A stretch of DNA of 64,000 bases from Balanoglossus misakiensis (taxonomy: Eukaryota > Hemichordata). The DNA is taken from positions 6,448,001-6,512,000 of the forward strand of contig CM082583.2 in NCBI GenBank assembly GCA_040954595.2. Direction: 5' to 3'. Of this stretch, positions 37,637-52,815 are shown one piece after another (the first letter of the stretch is position 1; each line of letters begins with the position of its first letter). Made by a program: the position numbers and the translations under genes. Below the pieces are notes generated by a model that was not told the DNA's origin, did no database searches, and saw only the letters and a program-made list of their open reading frames with translations.

Positions 37637-37900
37637 GGATAAAATAGGTCGTTTCCATGACCCCTACATGACCTTACATCCTCGTACTTCCGTTGGTATG
37701 AATCCACCATGTTGATTAAAATCTTTACAAAACTTTATAATTACAGCTGTAGTCAATACATTATGTACTTAATGACAATAATGGCCCTTTTTAAGCAACA
37801 TTCTGCACGTTCTTGACCCAACATTTTGACAACCCCATACCAACGGAAGTGAATGGATGTGAGGTCATTTAGAGGTCATGAAAGAGGCCATTTTATCATT
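37637..37900. mobile_element. Foldback/MITE-like inverted repeat element
   Basis: A 64-bp arm (37637-37700, ending CTTCCGTTGGTATG) is matched in reverse complement by 37836-37900 (starting CATACCAACGGAAG). By eye about four-fifths of positions agree, and a 135-bp A/T-rich spacer lies between. It has no open frame. Termini and target duplication are unclear because the outer ends are diverged. A decayed foldback element or MITE is the simplest reading. Confidence 0.6.
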
Positions 37901-40900
37901 ATGGGACGAAGAGTGAACGTGTTGGCAATATTAAAGCTTGTGTATTGCTAACTGTATCACCAGACGCAAATACCAAAACACCAAACAACCACAGACTTAT
38001 TTCACAGATGGAATTCTGGAAAAGGGGGTAAAAGCTTTCACGCTGTACTTCAGCTACATGGTTCTTTGTGAACGCCTGCAGTTCGAGGAAAGCAATAACG
38101 CGATTGTTGTTCGCGGGATGAGCTAAATACATCCACGTCTTCTATTGATATCGGCGGAGACGTCTGCTCGATAAATACTTGTAATGCATAAGATAACATG
38201 TTCTCTGTGATAAGAGCCACTTATTAAGTAATTTCAAGCTGAGTTTTTGAAAACATTTGCTGCTGCTCGAAGCGACATGTTTTGTGCGGCCTCCATTCCC
38301 GTAGCGGAACGACAGCCTCTAATGGTTGATGTGCAATAGAGGGCGTATATTTGGTTGTGTCGACATAGGTGGGCAAAGCATGGCGGTCATATACCGTCAC
38401 AAGGGAAGTTTCATATTTGAAGTTTAAGATATAAATATCTGGAGCTATTACCCCGACATTTACAGATTGTTTTTATCAATGCGAATGGTATTGTGTGAAC
38501 ATGTCAATTCGCCATTCTTTGATTAATACATGTACATCTGCACACCATAGGGAGGAGAACAAGAAATTGTAGTTGGTAGACAAGACGAAAAATACCGAAA
38601 AATATTCAAAAGGTTATAGATACTGGCCTTTAGTTATCCATGGTCCCTTAGTCGGGGATTGAGCTCAGTCTTATGGCACGAGTTGCATTCCTTTGGAAAT
38701 GACAGACCTTCAGATTTAATAGCTCGCCATTGCCTTACAGGAAAAGTCATCTGTCCTGACCTTTATGCTTTAAATGCTTGCAATGTAAAGTCCCTGCGTT
38801 AGTCTATCGAATGTACTCTCGTTCACTGGTTTACGACCTCGTATGTATATTGAATAATGGAATAATTTTATTTATAAAATGAATGCATGAATCATGATTA
38901 AATAATAAAAACGCCATAAATTAGCAAAATAATATGGATATAAATATTCCCTCGTCTGGAACGGCATAAATTTATGGATGGAAGTTTTAACACCACATAT
39001 ACATGTATTGACATATGCCTGATCCCAAAGCTGTAATGATATATTCTAGAGTAAATAAATCATGACGGTAAATTGAAATGTAGGAATATCAATCATCTAA
39101 GACAATTCAGTGCGCCGACAGTCAGCGGGTTGAAATGGTGTGTTTTTACTTAACGAACGTTCTGTATGTCCCCCACCATGGTCGTTATAGCTAGGTTACA
39201 CTGTATATAGATGAATGGAGTGGCAAGAGACATCTTCACGGCAACTCGAGCCTGTATGGACTGATCACTGTTAACATTTTCAAAACTACATCTACGCTGT
39301 AGATGCCCCTTCAAAATCAGTTTGTTTGTGTCGAACACCCCTGACCGTGCAAGAGAAAGCTCACAAAGCTTATCTTCGGCATCTCAAAGAATTGGCATTT
39401 CTTTAAGTTTCAATTTGAATTGGTTTGAGGTAATAACCTTATGTTAGCCAGAAGCATGTCATTTCTGTACTTACGCGATAAGGTTCTTAGAGTATGCGCG
39501 GCGATTGAAAGTGACAGTGATTGGACATCATAATTTTCTAGATGGTTACACTGATATTTCTAAAAGCTGCTGATTCTATCTTAGGTTCTTCATTTTAGAT
39601 TCCCCTCGGTCTATATTGACCCTGTAGAGTTGGCAAGTCAGAAAAGATCGTTTATTGAAATGTGATTGGCTGGCACATCACCATGCAGTCTTTCTCAAGT
39701 TTTACTGTTCGCCACAAATGTAGTGACGTTGCTAGAATATGCCTTCGCTAAAGTGAGCTATCCTTGATCGAAAATCATACAAATGTGCATTGACACAAGA
39801 ATTTAATGACGTTGAAAACAAAGACCATGGAAAACTGCGTTGTCTGTGAGGTCATGAAATTATGTGTCCATAGTGCTTGCGTGTGCACGGAGCATGACAT
39901 GAATGGAAAAGCACCGATGACCCTTTGCATCCAGGACAGCGGTAAATATTCGGCCTCAGGCAAGACATCGGCATCTTGAGTAAAGATGAAGAAGTAAGAG
40001 CAATGTTTATCAGACAGGGGAAAAAATGAAAAGTGTAGCTACAGAGTTTATTGCACGGCGCGTAATATAATGCACATGTGGCGATCCCTTCGGGGCGTTC
40101 GTTTCATTGCATTTTCTGCCTTCAATTTTATTGCCCCGTTGTTTCATCTTTCCCTCAACCTTGCACGCTGGCAGGTCTATATTGTATAAGCATCCTTCCA
40201 CGTACGCAAAATTAAAAATCAGTGAATGACAAAGCCCATGCACAAACCAAACAAATGAGTTACTTTTGTACGAAAACAATATGACTGTCAACACAAAATA
40301 TATATACACTGCGAAGAACCATCAAAGGTTTCCCCAGAACTGTTTGAGATACACTTAGACCACTTTGCATCAAGACGTAAAATAGGACAGAAATATAGGG
40401 GTAATATAGAGCATACGATCCCCATTCACTAACGGTTATCCATGTGTAAACGTTGGTGGAAAGCTTTTAATTTGACGGGTAAGACAGACTCGATCGCGCG
40501 CACACGTTCATTTTGCTTTCTTCTCGCCAGAGAGCTCTGGAACGTGGCCAAGCATATGTGATAATTCAAAATGTGAATTGAGAAATGTTTCTATGTGTGA
40601 ATTTATTTTCGAACGTGTGAAAAAAGTGGAGTATTGACGGAGTATCTCTTTGAATTATTACACACATACATGTACATGCATGTCGCGTATTAAAGGTCAA
40701 GCACTTGCAAAGGGCTTTAATAGACCAATAAAAGTTTCTCAATCTGTTAGCCCAACTTCTTATCAACCCAGTACTTGTTTGTCAAGTCTTATTTCCATAA
40801 AAGCATGCGGCCCATCCATGAATGCTTGGATATCAACAACAGAATGGTGCTATCCACTTCATAAATATGTTAGAACTATACCCAGGGGAGACCAATAGTC

Positions 40901-43900
40901 TCCATATGCTTAGAGCCGCTGCACATATTGGAGATTTGTAATTTGTAATTAAAGGTATAGTCATCCCCATATTGTTCGAGCAGAGCATACACATCGTGTT
41001 CATTTGAGGTCATTTTTGCGGTCAGCGCTTGGGTGAAGGTTGTTTAATTTTCTTATTCCTTAATTTTCCAATTAACTATTCTTACGTTGTGATCAAAATA
41101 AGAGATAAACTGTCCTAGGGACAATTTTGAATACATACGACATGTAGCAAATATCAGGTCTGTTACTGTCTAATGGAACATTAAACTTGTATTTTTCAGG
41201 CATTTTGCTGTATTCAGAAAACAAATTGCCAGTCTCAAAATCTAACCACGAGTGGGTGAGTTGATAACTTTTAATGTTATATTATTTTTACGAGTATTTA
41301 TAATTAGATGTGTACGCCATTCTAATCAGATATTACAAACATAAACAGCGAAATAGGTCACTTGTGAGTGACTCACCGTGTTAATAATAGTTATTATGAA
41401 CTCACTACACGTTAATAATCGTTGTTTCATGAACTGTTTAAAATTTGGCAGCTACCATGATGAGCGGTTAACAGAAAGCATGCGAAAGATTTCAATATTA
41501 AAACACACAGGAAACTTGGATGGAAATCAGTGTTCAGTTGATTAATTCTTATTAGGGCCTTATTCAACACAGTTGATTTGGATTTGGGATTATTTAGTCG
41601 CATGCGTTTTGCGGAAACTTTGTGGGATTATCTAATATACAGATTCATAATTGAATTGTTAATTAACAAATGTGTAAAGTTCGCTGAGATGAATTAGTAT
41701 AGTGCGTGGGCAATATAAAATGTGCTTGATATATATCCATGCGTGCTGCACAAACTGCCCCTTGTTAGGTTAAGCACACAAAAGGCGATTTTTGTTATTC
41801 CGATTACAAAACTTTCAAGCTGTAAAATTCAGCACATTGTATTGGTATCAAATTTATCAGGAATTCGTTATTTCGACATGTATTAAAGGAAGTATAAGTA
41901 GCAGATAACAATTCAGATGGATTGAATAGAAATTTCAAGTGGTGTATTTGGATAGTGATTTCAAGTGATTTGGTATTCATGGTCATTTGCAACGAAGGCG
42001 GAATTACACAAGTTCAATCAGAGAAACCATATAAAACCCTCATCCCCCCCCCCCCCACGAACATTCGATTCATCAACAATCCCCAACCCTGGCATTCCTT
42101 TAGATTGAAAAAACACATCTCGGTCCACTTAATCGTACTTGATTGGCAGCGGAGATATAAACGCATGTTTTGCTTTGTGCTGAGTAGACATGTTTTGAAG
42201 TTTATATCGCTGACTTTGGCTTGCTCTTTATTGATTCTGTATAGGTGGAGGGTCGTTTACATCTGAGAGGCTGACACGCTAGCGACCTTGTTTTTCGTGC
42301 TAGTCGTAAACTTGAGTTGAATGACGTAGTTCACTGCAGCCCAAGGACATATTTGATTACAAATACGCCACATGATTTCTACATAAAGACAGAAGCATGT
42401 CGAATTCCGAGTTCAACTAGTTCATGTTCTCACCTTTTCCCCTGTAGATTAAAAAATACTGGTAGCTTTTATGGTTCAATGAATTGCGTATTTGAATTGC
42501 GACTACCGGTACGTGATACTACCCATGAAGACCTGTATGTCACGCATCATGTTTTTGCATTGTGCTCTCGTGGGTTTAATCTCGTGACTGAAAACCGATA
42601 AAACCCAGACTAAGACTAAAATAGGTCTACTGGATTTATAGCCATGTTTTGTGCTTGAAGTCTCTTATGCATTGTGCCAGCGTGATGTATCGTTCATAGA
42701 CCCATTTTTGCCCAATGTGTCAGTCACGGATATGTTTTTTTTTCTTCAAACGACTCCTGTCCACCGGAGTTTTGGGTCAAAATGATACATAATCGCAAAG
42801 TCCTTCCGATTTGCAATTAAAACGAGGAAGAACGATTCTCCGTGCGTTATCTTGGTTCACACGACGGTGGTCTTTTATCGTCACGACAATGCAATTTCGG
42901 ATGCCGTATGGTTCGCTTAACAATTGTAATAAACACACGATCTATACTCGTGTTATATGCCGCGGTTTGTATTACGTCGGCCACAATAGTAACGCAAAGA
43001 AAACGCATATAAAATGTTATTGCTATGACATTGCGCCAAACGTATCGTGTGACCAATTTCGTCTATTCGAAATTATACACCCTGTGAACTAGAACACTCG
43101 CTGTTTACTGATACACCATCGATAAGCCTGCGTCCGTGTTAGATCACGATCGATCGAAATTAGTCGTGGCAATGGCGGCTCAATGATAAACAGAAAAACA
43201 GTCGAATAACAAAGTGTAGATTAATAGGAATAAGCGAAGCTCCACGCTCTTCCTTACGCGCATAGCCAGAGGCTACCATATTGAACTACAGGACTTTGTC
43301 TTATTAAAGTGAATGATAACATCAAGAGACAACCTTGTCCTGTCACAACGAGAGATGTTCGCCACTGCAGATCCGGTCATGGAGTGCATGAGCAATGCGT
43401 ATTTGTTGGTTAGCATTAAGGGATTAGGCCCAGGATCAAAAGTTACTTAAGTTTATATAGTATTGAACTCGATTAACTTTGATAATGTGACGTGTCTTAC
43501 GGTTTGGGAGTTTCCTGACCAAGTTCGGTCAAAGAGTCTCACGAGAGCAACAACGGAGATTAAGAGTTAATTTCCTTAGTTCGACAAGTATCATCTAAGG
43601 AATGCTGGGTGCTGTATGAACGCAATCCCCTGGGTACCGTGACCTTTAGCGATGAGAAATACTAAGATTTATTCTGTGGGGGGTTACAAACCAAATATCG
43701 CACGAAAGACTTGTATTGCGTTTGACTGTAATGCTTGTGGGTGGAAAGATGTTTAGATATAGGTGCACGCCAGCATATTCTTCGCTAGATTAATGAAAAC
43801 ACCGGTTATACTCTGAAGAGACGGGTTACATCAAAATCAGTAGGTTCCTAACCAGCATCGACGTCAAATCACCTAAATTAATCAAGACGCGAGACCATAC

Positions 43901-46900
43901 AAGATTCAGTTAATTTTCACAGTTTATTAATATTTGAATGAAACCGTGAAGTTTTAATCAAGAATATATGAGGCCATGTTACCAATGCTCCATTTAGCTC
44001 AATTACAGCTCGTACCATTACATTAGCAATCACTATTCTCGAGTGTTAACCATACCACCTACCGTCTACCGGGTATCAAAAGCTTTGCTCTTCTCTCGTA
44101 GAGTATAAACATTAGGGACAAAACGTGAAGATATATAGAAGAAAACCTCAAGGAGTTTGAAAATCAGAAAATGATATTAGTGGGAAATGGCGTTAGTGTG
44201 TCATTAAGGGACACGTGTTTCAGTTGAGATAGATACACTAAAATACAGGCAGTGCTGACATAAAATAGTTTCATTTACGCAGCCCAACAAAACACGGTTT
44301 TGTGAAAAGAGGTTCCGAAAATAAAATGTACGGTTAGAATTCATAAAAGCGTTCTGCAGGCAAAAAAATGTATTTCTTACATAAAGTCAAAGAAATCGTG
44401 ACTTCGTGCTGAAACACGTAAATAGACCACGGCAGGATTAGTTGTTTAATTTTCTTAGAAAAGCACGAACACCAACTTTCTAGTCAATATGAATGTAGCT
44501 TGCCAGTAAGCCAGCGTGAAATATAATTGTATAGAATGTGATTGCTTTTTTCCTTTATAATAATGATTTCTGCACGTGATCGCTAAGATATAAAAACACT
44601 TACATAGAACCAGTTTGTTTATATACACGTACTCTGGTGCACAAATATCCACGCATTTCAGAACCTCTGGGAAACAGCCACTCACTGACTGGCTAGTACA
44701 ATGTATACAACATCAATACATGTCCGTTTTGCATGGCATGCTCGGCAGAGGGCGTCGTTGCCATTTCTGTGGAGGTAAAAGGACAGTGCACGGAACAGCG
44801 AACAAAGAATCTTTATTAATAAGTTTCTTGCGAACTATTGTTGATGTTTGTCGTCCAAGGATCTTGAAACGACTAGGGCGCCACCTTGAGGCAGCATTTA
44901 AGTTTACTGGTGTGTCTGTTTTACTGCCTGTCGTTGTAATATTTACGTATATCTCTGAGCTGCCCTCATAGCAGACATACAATTCCTATGCATATACACA
45001 ACATTGCATAGTGTATATCTGTGTGGTCTTTGGATGCAATAATCAAGATTTGTACTTTTACGTTATTTTGATGTTTCAAATGAGATTGGCCGGTGGCCTT
45101 TAATGCAATACATACTATTATTATTAATGCTGAAAGTATTGTATGTCTACCCTCGGGGCAACCGTGTGCTATAGCTGCTTCTAATAATTTGAGATGTCGT
45201 TAGATATTGTGCACAATGTTTACCGGTGCCCGGCAGGCCTTCAGGAGGCACTCGTCTTAAATTTCTCTTGGTGACGTCATACGGTGGCCATCGTTTTGCC
45301 CAGGGTCCATGCCAATGCGGCGATTGATGCAATATACCGGACCCCGTTCATTCATTAGCACAGCACCGCCAGCGGTAGCATCAGGGCAAGACAAAGACTA
45401 CATTCTCTATCCTCTGCGGAGGGTCGTGTTGTTGTCTTTTGAAGGAATCGGGGGAGATTAATATCATTTTCTCAACATATTAGGGAAATTCCCAGCAGTG
45501 AGTTTGCTCTGTTCTGGTTTCGTATGTCATTTTCTCGCCACGCCCTTCGGCCACGCTTACATGGTAATATCCAATATGATTTTTCAGTGTAATGTTTGCA
45601 TCGTCTCTTACATCTCATTTTTTTAAGTTTATACTGAGTACGTTTTAAAAACTATATTTTGTAGTTATTAGTATAAAGTTTGGTCATGCATTGACAAACT
45701 AAAGCTTTCCTACCAACAGAACTTGATTGCTACAAAGCGCTCAGTGCTTATAGTGTGTGTGGACACGACGCGACTCAAAGGATTAATGCTCTGTGTTTAC
45801 CATAGGCAAATGGTGTCTCAATTTTTTCCCTGTCTGTACAGTGGGTGGATAAAACAGCAGATGTTATGATTTATCTCTCAGGATTAAATGCCAAGAAGAT
45901 TAACCTTAAATGCCAATGGGAAGGGTATACTCTACGACCTTCAGAAGCTGTGACAAATAACAACAGGAACAATACAGTTACGAAACATGAAATGGTATAA
46001 TAGTGAAGTATGAGAAGCCCATGTAAAGCACTGTAAAAGAAACGTAATAGTAATCTTTAATAAGAGGAGACCACGTGTACAGACTTCGAAATGAATATCT
46101 GAGCTCATAATGCAGTCTTGTTTAGCGGGCGGGGTAGTTTTAACGACGTGGATCTTCCGATGGTTTCCCTGGAAGGCACGCCTTTAAGATACTACTGAAC
46201 GTCACCAGATATCATTCTCGAAAGTTAATGAAAATTCTGCAAAGTGAAAGGATCACGCATATCGCAAATGAAGTGCCCTTCTCTTCTGTCTGTACACGTG
46301 TCGTAGAAGTCTTGTAATGCGCTTTTTTTCGCTCTGCCTTGTCGGGCCGGCTTCCTGTTGATTTTCGTTGAAGAACGATGGATCTTGGGGAAAGGAGTAA
46401 ATCGCCATAATATTAAACCGCTCTAAAAGGATATATCCGCTTATTTCACCGCAGTTTCATTTGTCTTAATTGGAGAAACTGTAAAAGAACATCTGCTAGC
46501 CATTAGGACAAACACTGACTTTTGATATTTTGTGAAATCCGGACTTTACATGATTATTGTATCCATTTAAGCTTAATTGTATGGAACTGGCGTTCTTTGC
46601 AAATTAAAAATAATCGAAGAAGAAAGACGAAAAACTATGTACCATTTCGTTATCAAGAAAATTAGCAATTCCAATTTCAAGTTTGCCTCGGGCTAGCTAC
46701 AACAGAGTTTGGTGACTATTTGAATTTCCAATATTGCTAAGTTTCTGATTTACTGATTATCCTTTCTCAGACTGTCAAACCATTGTGGGGTGCATGACGT
46801 GTCCCTGAAATATGAACTCTTTGATTGTTTTGCATGCGGTGTACTTAGCGATCCTTTCGCGCGGCATCTTGCATTTGTCTTCCTGGAAAATGATTGTGTT

Positions 46901-47399
46901 CTGCGCGTCGAAAGACACTAACGACGTTAACCCGCTGTTAGATGAATAAAAGTGCTTCCCCGTGACCTTTGGAGACAGCCGACATCACGTGTGTTGCGTA
47001 TGTTCGCCACGTGTTTACATTGTGGGAAACACGGCGCAGTTTGAGTTACTGGTGTACAATACACGTGACTTAGCGGCGTTCATGATGAGTGAAGTTAAGG
47101 GTACATAATTTTAGTCAACCCTGCTCAGTTAGTCACAGTTACTACGAAAAGTCGAGATCTTTCCTGACCAAATTGTCATTAGCTCTTTTAATCATATATG
47201 AGCATACAGTCTTCGGCGTGTCTGCGTTGGATCTACTTGTTAATTCACTACCCAAATTCGCAACTGTTTGAGATATATTTGGTAAATCGATTAGCAACAG
47301 AAAAGACTAAGAAAGAAGGCAGCGTACCCCTTTTAACTGCTGACATTTATTTTTAAAAACACGCACATCATAAATTGTCCATTTCCGCTGATATCATTC

Positions 47400-47510
47400 G
47401 ATTCATTCATGTTCAAATTATAGCTTAATTGGATGGAGAATTGGTAATATGGTCATTTGATTCATTCTTATTTAAACTGTAGCATAATTGGATGGAGTAT
47501 AATATGGTCC
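47400..47510. repeat. Two-copy tandem repeat, 59-bp period
   Basis: Copies start GATTCATTC at 47400 and 47459 and share a TAATTGGATGGAG block and a TAATATGGTC end. Diverged by several substitutions. Too few copies to be a satellite. Confidence 0.65.
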
Positions 47511-50500
47511 AACTGTGATTACTTTTAAGGTTAATACCCGCGAGTAACGTCGCTTATCGACGATTTCCAACTGTTCATCTAAATCGACAGTTTTATTCGG
47601 TAGTTATTAAAGGCTCAGGAAAATGAAAGAAGTACATGATGATATAGTCAACATGAAAGCGAAAATACATGGACATTCAACTGGAGTGCAAACGCGAACT
47701 TAAGTTGATGTAAAGTTGGTAATCTCAAATCAGACGTTGGATACCACATAGCTGTCTGTTTGTCTGTATCTATCTAACGAACAAACTTGTACTCCGTCAA
47801 ATATCAAAAGCAATGCTTTGTCGTTATTCAACGATTTATTCCGAATCTTTTTGCGTCCATAGGCTACTAGTTGCTTGCTCCTGTCGCATAACAGCAACGA
47901 TTCCGTGGTGACACTTATCTTTCTTGTAAACATACATGTCCAGATGTGTCGTACTTGGCATTGTATGTTGACCGGTCAAGGTCGCCATGAAGTCGTCCAA
48001 ATGGTGTTTATGTGGATGCGGCGTAGTTTCCCTGGTTACGCCAACAATCACACAAGTAGTCAGAGAGTAACCGTGACAACCGTTGGCATTCAGACGAACT
48101 CGGAGCTCAAGCACCAAGCTAAGCAGGCACTGAAATTTAAACCTATACGGCTGACAACATTTTGTCAGCGTGAAGTGAAGATGTTCATGGATTGAAATTC
48201 AAAACATACTTATGTGTGTTTAAACCCCTATAAATGATATTTATCACAGATGGATGTGCCTATCTCTGTACTTACCCAGCCGTCTTTCCACTCAGCCATT
48301 CTACCAAGCAAACTAACCACCTCGACCTCAAAATGATGGATATTGATTTGACCAGAGTTTCAAAGATGTGGTGGTTTGATTTAAACTGACAAAATCCTAG
48401 GTGAGTTTCATCCACCAATTAATTTAAACCCCACTTTGTCAAGATATGGTGGCAATTAATGTCAATGGCGTGGTGCACACTTGGAGTACATACATTATCT
48501 CATCATGAATGTATTTCTTGTGTATAACAGTCCTATACAATTGAGATGGCGCCGTACATAGGCCTACTTGCAATGTTTTAAAAAATCAGAAAAAAAACAT
48601 GCTTAGTGTGAAAAAGACTTGCAGTGATCGGTTCAAAAGAAAATTGATTTGTCCAAATGGAGCATTAAACTCGGTTACACACTATATTCCAACTGTATTC
48701 AGCTCAGAGATCATTGTAGGTATAGCCTTTAGTATCTTCAAATTAGGATTTTCTGACTGAATCGTAATAAGGTTGATCGAAAATGCTTCAGGTTTCAATT
48801 GATTTCATTTCCTTTAACTTTACTTCGATTTGCAACATGAAACACTGTCTCTAAGGGATATCTGAGAATCATGTAATGTACGTGCACAGATCGCAGTGCC
48901 AACTACAACCAGCGTATAGCTTTACATATTAAGTTCATTCTCGTTCAACGAAGCAAAATAAGACGTTCGCCACAGAAAACGGCTAATGTGGGTTATTAAC
49001 GTCTATTTGTTATTGGCGTGTGTGAGGAAACTGAAAATTACCGCGTGATTTCAAGCTGACCTCGCAAATTGTGAATTTCCTTTCACTGGCGCCCACAGCC
49101 CTCTGTTGCCAGGAAAAACCCATTTCCCTCTTAAGTAAACCTTTATGTAGACTGTCATCACAACTTAAAAATCCAACACGCGACAAGTGATGACAGTTGT
49201 GTTTCGGCTTGCGTCAATGTACGCAGGGTGCGCATTTCCTTTGCTTCTGCCAAACATGCCAAAAAATGATTTCTAAGATTACTATAAGCGTTCTGCCACG
49301 TGTGAAAACGTCGGTCATATTACACTCATCTTCAACACTTGTGACAGAGATTCACTAGATATCGTGTGATAAGCTCATAAGAAGTTTTTTTCAGGTGTCG
49401 TATTCGTACCGAAGTGCCCACTCTCAATGACAACAAGTGCCTTGTTGGTGATGTTATACACTGAGGCCGTTGAACCCAACTGAGCACTGAAAAACATATC
49501 TCTGATTATATTCGGCGCCGCTTTTTGGTCTGCTTTTGCTCTTTTTGCGTGAGGTGTTTTACTTTTTGGGAGATCTGTGCAATGTCATAATTGGAATATG
49601 TGACAAGTTGTTATTGTTGTCGTTGATTTTTGTCGGCTTCTTCTATACCGTGGATCATCCGCTGCAGGTATAGGACATTGACCGGAACACCAACCAAGGA
49701 CGTTGATGGCGACTTCGAGCCTGCCCTAATTATGGTATTACGCACATGTGTTTTGATTTTCCCAGTTCCAGTTTCTATGGTTTCTCCGCCAAGGGGTAAA
49801 CGAAATGTCTGCACCACACATGGAGTTTAGGCAAATCCTTCATACGTGTATCGCGACCGACTGCGTGGTCGACCATGTCCTCGTTTCTATGGTTTCCGCT
49901 TGCCTCTGTTTCTCTCTCACGGAACATTTAACATTCACATTTCCTCGTGGAGACAGTCAATATTAATAAATTCATTAGTCGCGACTAATCAGTGTTCGCG
50001 GGAAAGCGTGTACAGTAAATGATGCGGAATAACACATGTTTTGTTGAAAGGGAAACAGTCAACGCAAAATAGTTCCTCTTGGTCGCTCGAGTGGGCGTGT
50101 TCTCATAATTATATTAACAAGGACTAACAAAAAACTACCAAAGTGCATATTGCAGCTTTTATGACAAGTGACAAAGGCGAATAATTGTGAGACGACAGTC
50201 GTCATCTTAAAGGTCTTGGGTAAGTTGACAGTTGGCTATACATTTACATGTATGTGATATGTCTTCGATGTTAGAGTGCTCGTTAGGTGGTTTTTATGTA
50301 AATGTCAAATCATCCTGAGATTTTAAGCTTGGTCTTTTAGTCTTTCAAACGCCCTGGGTTACCGTGGGCCTTCGTCCCACGTGTAAAAGTCGCAGATTCA
50401 TGTTTCACTTGTGTGTACTATTTATAGTTTGGCCACGTGTGCTGTTACCCCGATCAACAAGGCCCGGCGTTTATCTTTCTTCACAACACAATGAAAGTGA

Positions 50501-50584
50501 AATTGTATAAACACATAGTCTATTAACTCAAAGAACAGACATGTCTCCTTCGGTGTTTTCCCATCCCTGAGTTCTCACCAGTCT

Positions 50585-52815
50585 ATTCATCCATTCGTTC
50601 GTTCGTTCGTTCGTTCGTTCGTTCGTTCGTTCGTTCGTTCGTTCGTTCATTCATTCATTCATTCATTCATTCATTCATTCATTCATCCATCCACCCATCC
50701 ACCCATCCATCCACCCATCCACCCATCCATCCATCCATCCATCCACCCATCCACCCATCCATCCACCCATCCATCCACCCATCCATCCATCCACCCACCC
50801 ATCCATCCACCCATCCACCCACCCATCCATCCACCCACCCATCCACCCACCCATCCATCCACCCATCCATCCATCCACCCATCCATCCACCCATCCACCC
50901 ATCCATCCACCCATCCATCCACCCATCCACCCATCCATCCACCCATCCATCCACCCATCCACCCATATATCCACCCATCCACCCACCCATCCATCCACCC
51001 ATCCATCCACCCATCCACCCACCCACCCATCCACCCACCCATCCATCCACCCATCCACCCACCCATCCACCCACCCATCCACCCACCCACCCACCCACCC
51101 ACCCATCCATCCACCCATCCACCCACCCATCCATCCATCCACCCATCCACCCACCCATCCATCCACCCATCCATCCACCCATCCACCCATCCACCCATCC
51201 ATCCACCCATCCATCCATCCACCCATCCACCCATCCACCCATCCATCCACCCATCCACCCATCCATCCACCCACCCATCCACCCATCCATCCATCCACCC
51301 ATCCACCCACCCATCCATCCACCCATCCACCCACCCATCCACCCATCCACCCACCCACCCATCCACCCATCCATCCACCCACCCACAAACCCAACCACCC
51401 ATCCACCCATCCATCCACCCATCCATCCATCCAGCCATCCACCCACCCATCCATCCACCCATCCACCCACCCATCCATCCATCCATCCACCCATCCACCC
51501 ATCCACCCATCCATCCACCCATCCACCCATCCATCCACCCACCCATCCACCCATCCACCCACCCATCCATCCACCCATCCACCCATCCATCCATCCACCC
51601 ATCCATCCACCCATCCACCCATCCATCCATCCATCCACCCATCCATCCATCCACCCACCCACCCATCCACCCATCCATCCACCCATCCACCCATCCATCC
51701 ACCCATCCATCCATCCACCCATCCATCCACCCATCCATCCACCCATCCACCCATATATCCACCCATCCACCCACCCATCCATCCACCCATCCATCCACCC
51801 ATCCACCCATCCACCCACCCATCCATCCACCCACCCACCCACCCACCCATCCATCCACCCATCCACCCACCCATCCATCCATCCACCCATCCACCCACCC
51901 ATCCACCCATCCACCCATCCATCCACCCATCCATCCATCCACCCATCCACCCATCCACCCATCCATCCACCCATCCATCCATCCACCCATCCACCCATCC
52001 ATCCACCCATCCACCCATCCATCCACCCACCCATCCACCCATCCATCCACCCATCCATCCATCCACCCATCCACCCACCCATCCATCCACCCATCCACCC
52101 ACCCATCCACCCACCAACCCATCCACTCATCCATCCACCCACCCACAAACCCAACCACCCATCCACCCACCCATCCACCCATCCACCCACCCATCCATCC
52201 ATCCATCCACCCATCCACCCATCCACCCATCCATCCACCCATCCACCCATCCATCCACCCATCCATCCATCCACCCATCCACCCATCCATCCACCCATCC
52301 ATCCACCCATCCACCCACCCATCCATCCACCCATCCACCCACCCATCCATCCACCCATCCACCCATCCATCCACCCATCCACCCACCCATCCACCCATCC
52401 ATCCACCCATCCACCCATCCACCCATCCACCCACCCATCCACCCATCCATCCATCCACCCATCCACCCATCCACCCATCCATCCACCCATCCATCCACCC
52501 ACCCACCCATCCACCCATCCATCCACCCATCCACCCATCCATCCATCCACCCATCTATCCACCCACCCATCCATCCATCCACCCATCCACCCATCCATCC
52601 ATCCACCCATCCATCCACCCATCCATCCACCCATCCACCCACCCATCCATCCACCCATCCACCCATCCACCCACCCATCCATCCACCCATCCACCCATCC
52701 ATCCACCCATCCATCCATCCACCCATCCACCCACCCATCCATCCACCCATCCACCCACCCATACATCCACCCATCCACCCATCCATCCATCCACCCATCC
52801 ACCCACCCATCCATC
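50585..52815. repeat. Array module 1
   Basis: Starts with the GTTC/ATTC edge and ends at the first register slip. Marker tetramers are ATAT at 50965 and 51753, ACAA at 51385 and 52145, AGCC at 51433, and ATCT at 52553. Its right end lines up with that of module 2: ATCT and ACAA lie about 260 and 668 bp from the end, against about 284 and 696. Confidence 0.75.
50597..50684. repeat. (GTTC)13 then (ATTC)9 at the left edge of the array
   Basis: Thirteen perfect GTTC units (50597-50648) followed by nine ATTC units (50649-50684), in the same register as the ATCC/ACCC array that follows. GTTC holds one CpG per unit; ATTC is its CpG-to-CpA transition product. Confidence 0.95.

Noticed and set aside
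44615-44971. 118-codon plus-strand frame with a CHFCGG motif
   Set aside because: A single Cys pair does not make a zinc finger, and the start lies in A/T-rich non-coding DNA. No homology that I recognise.
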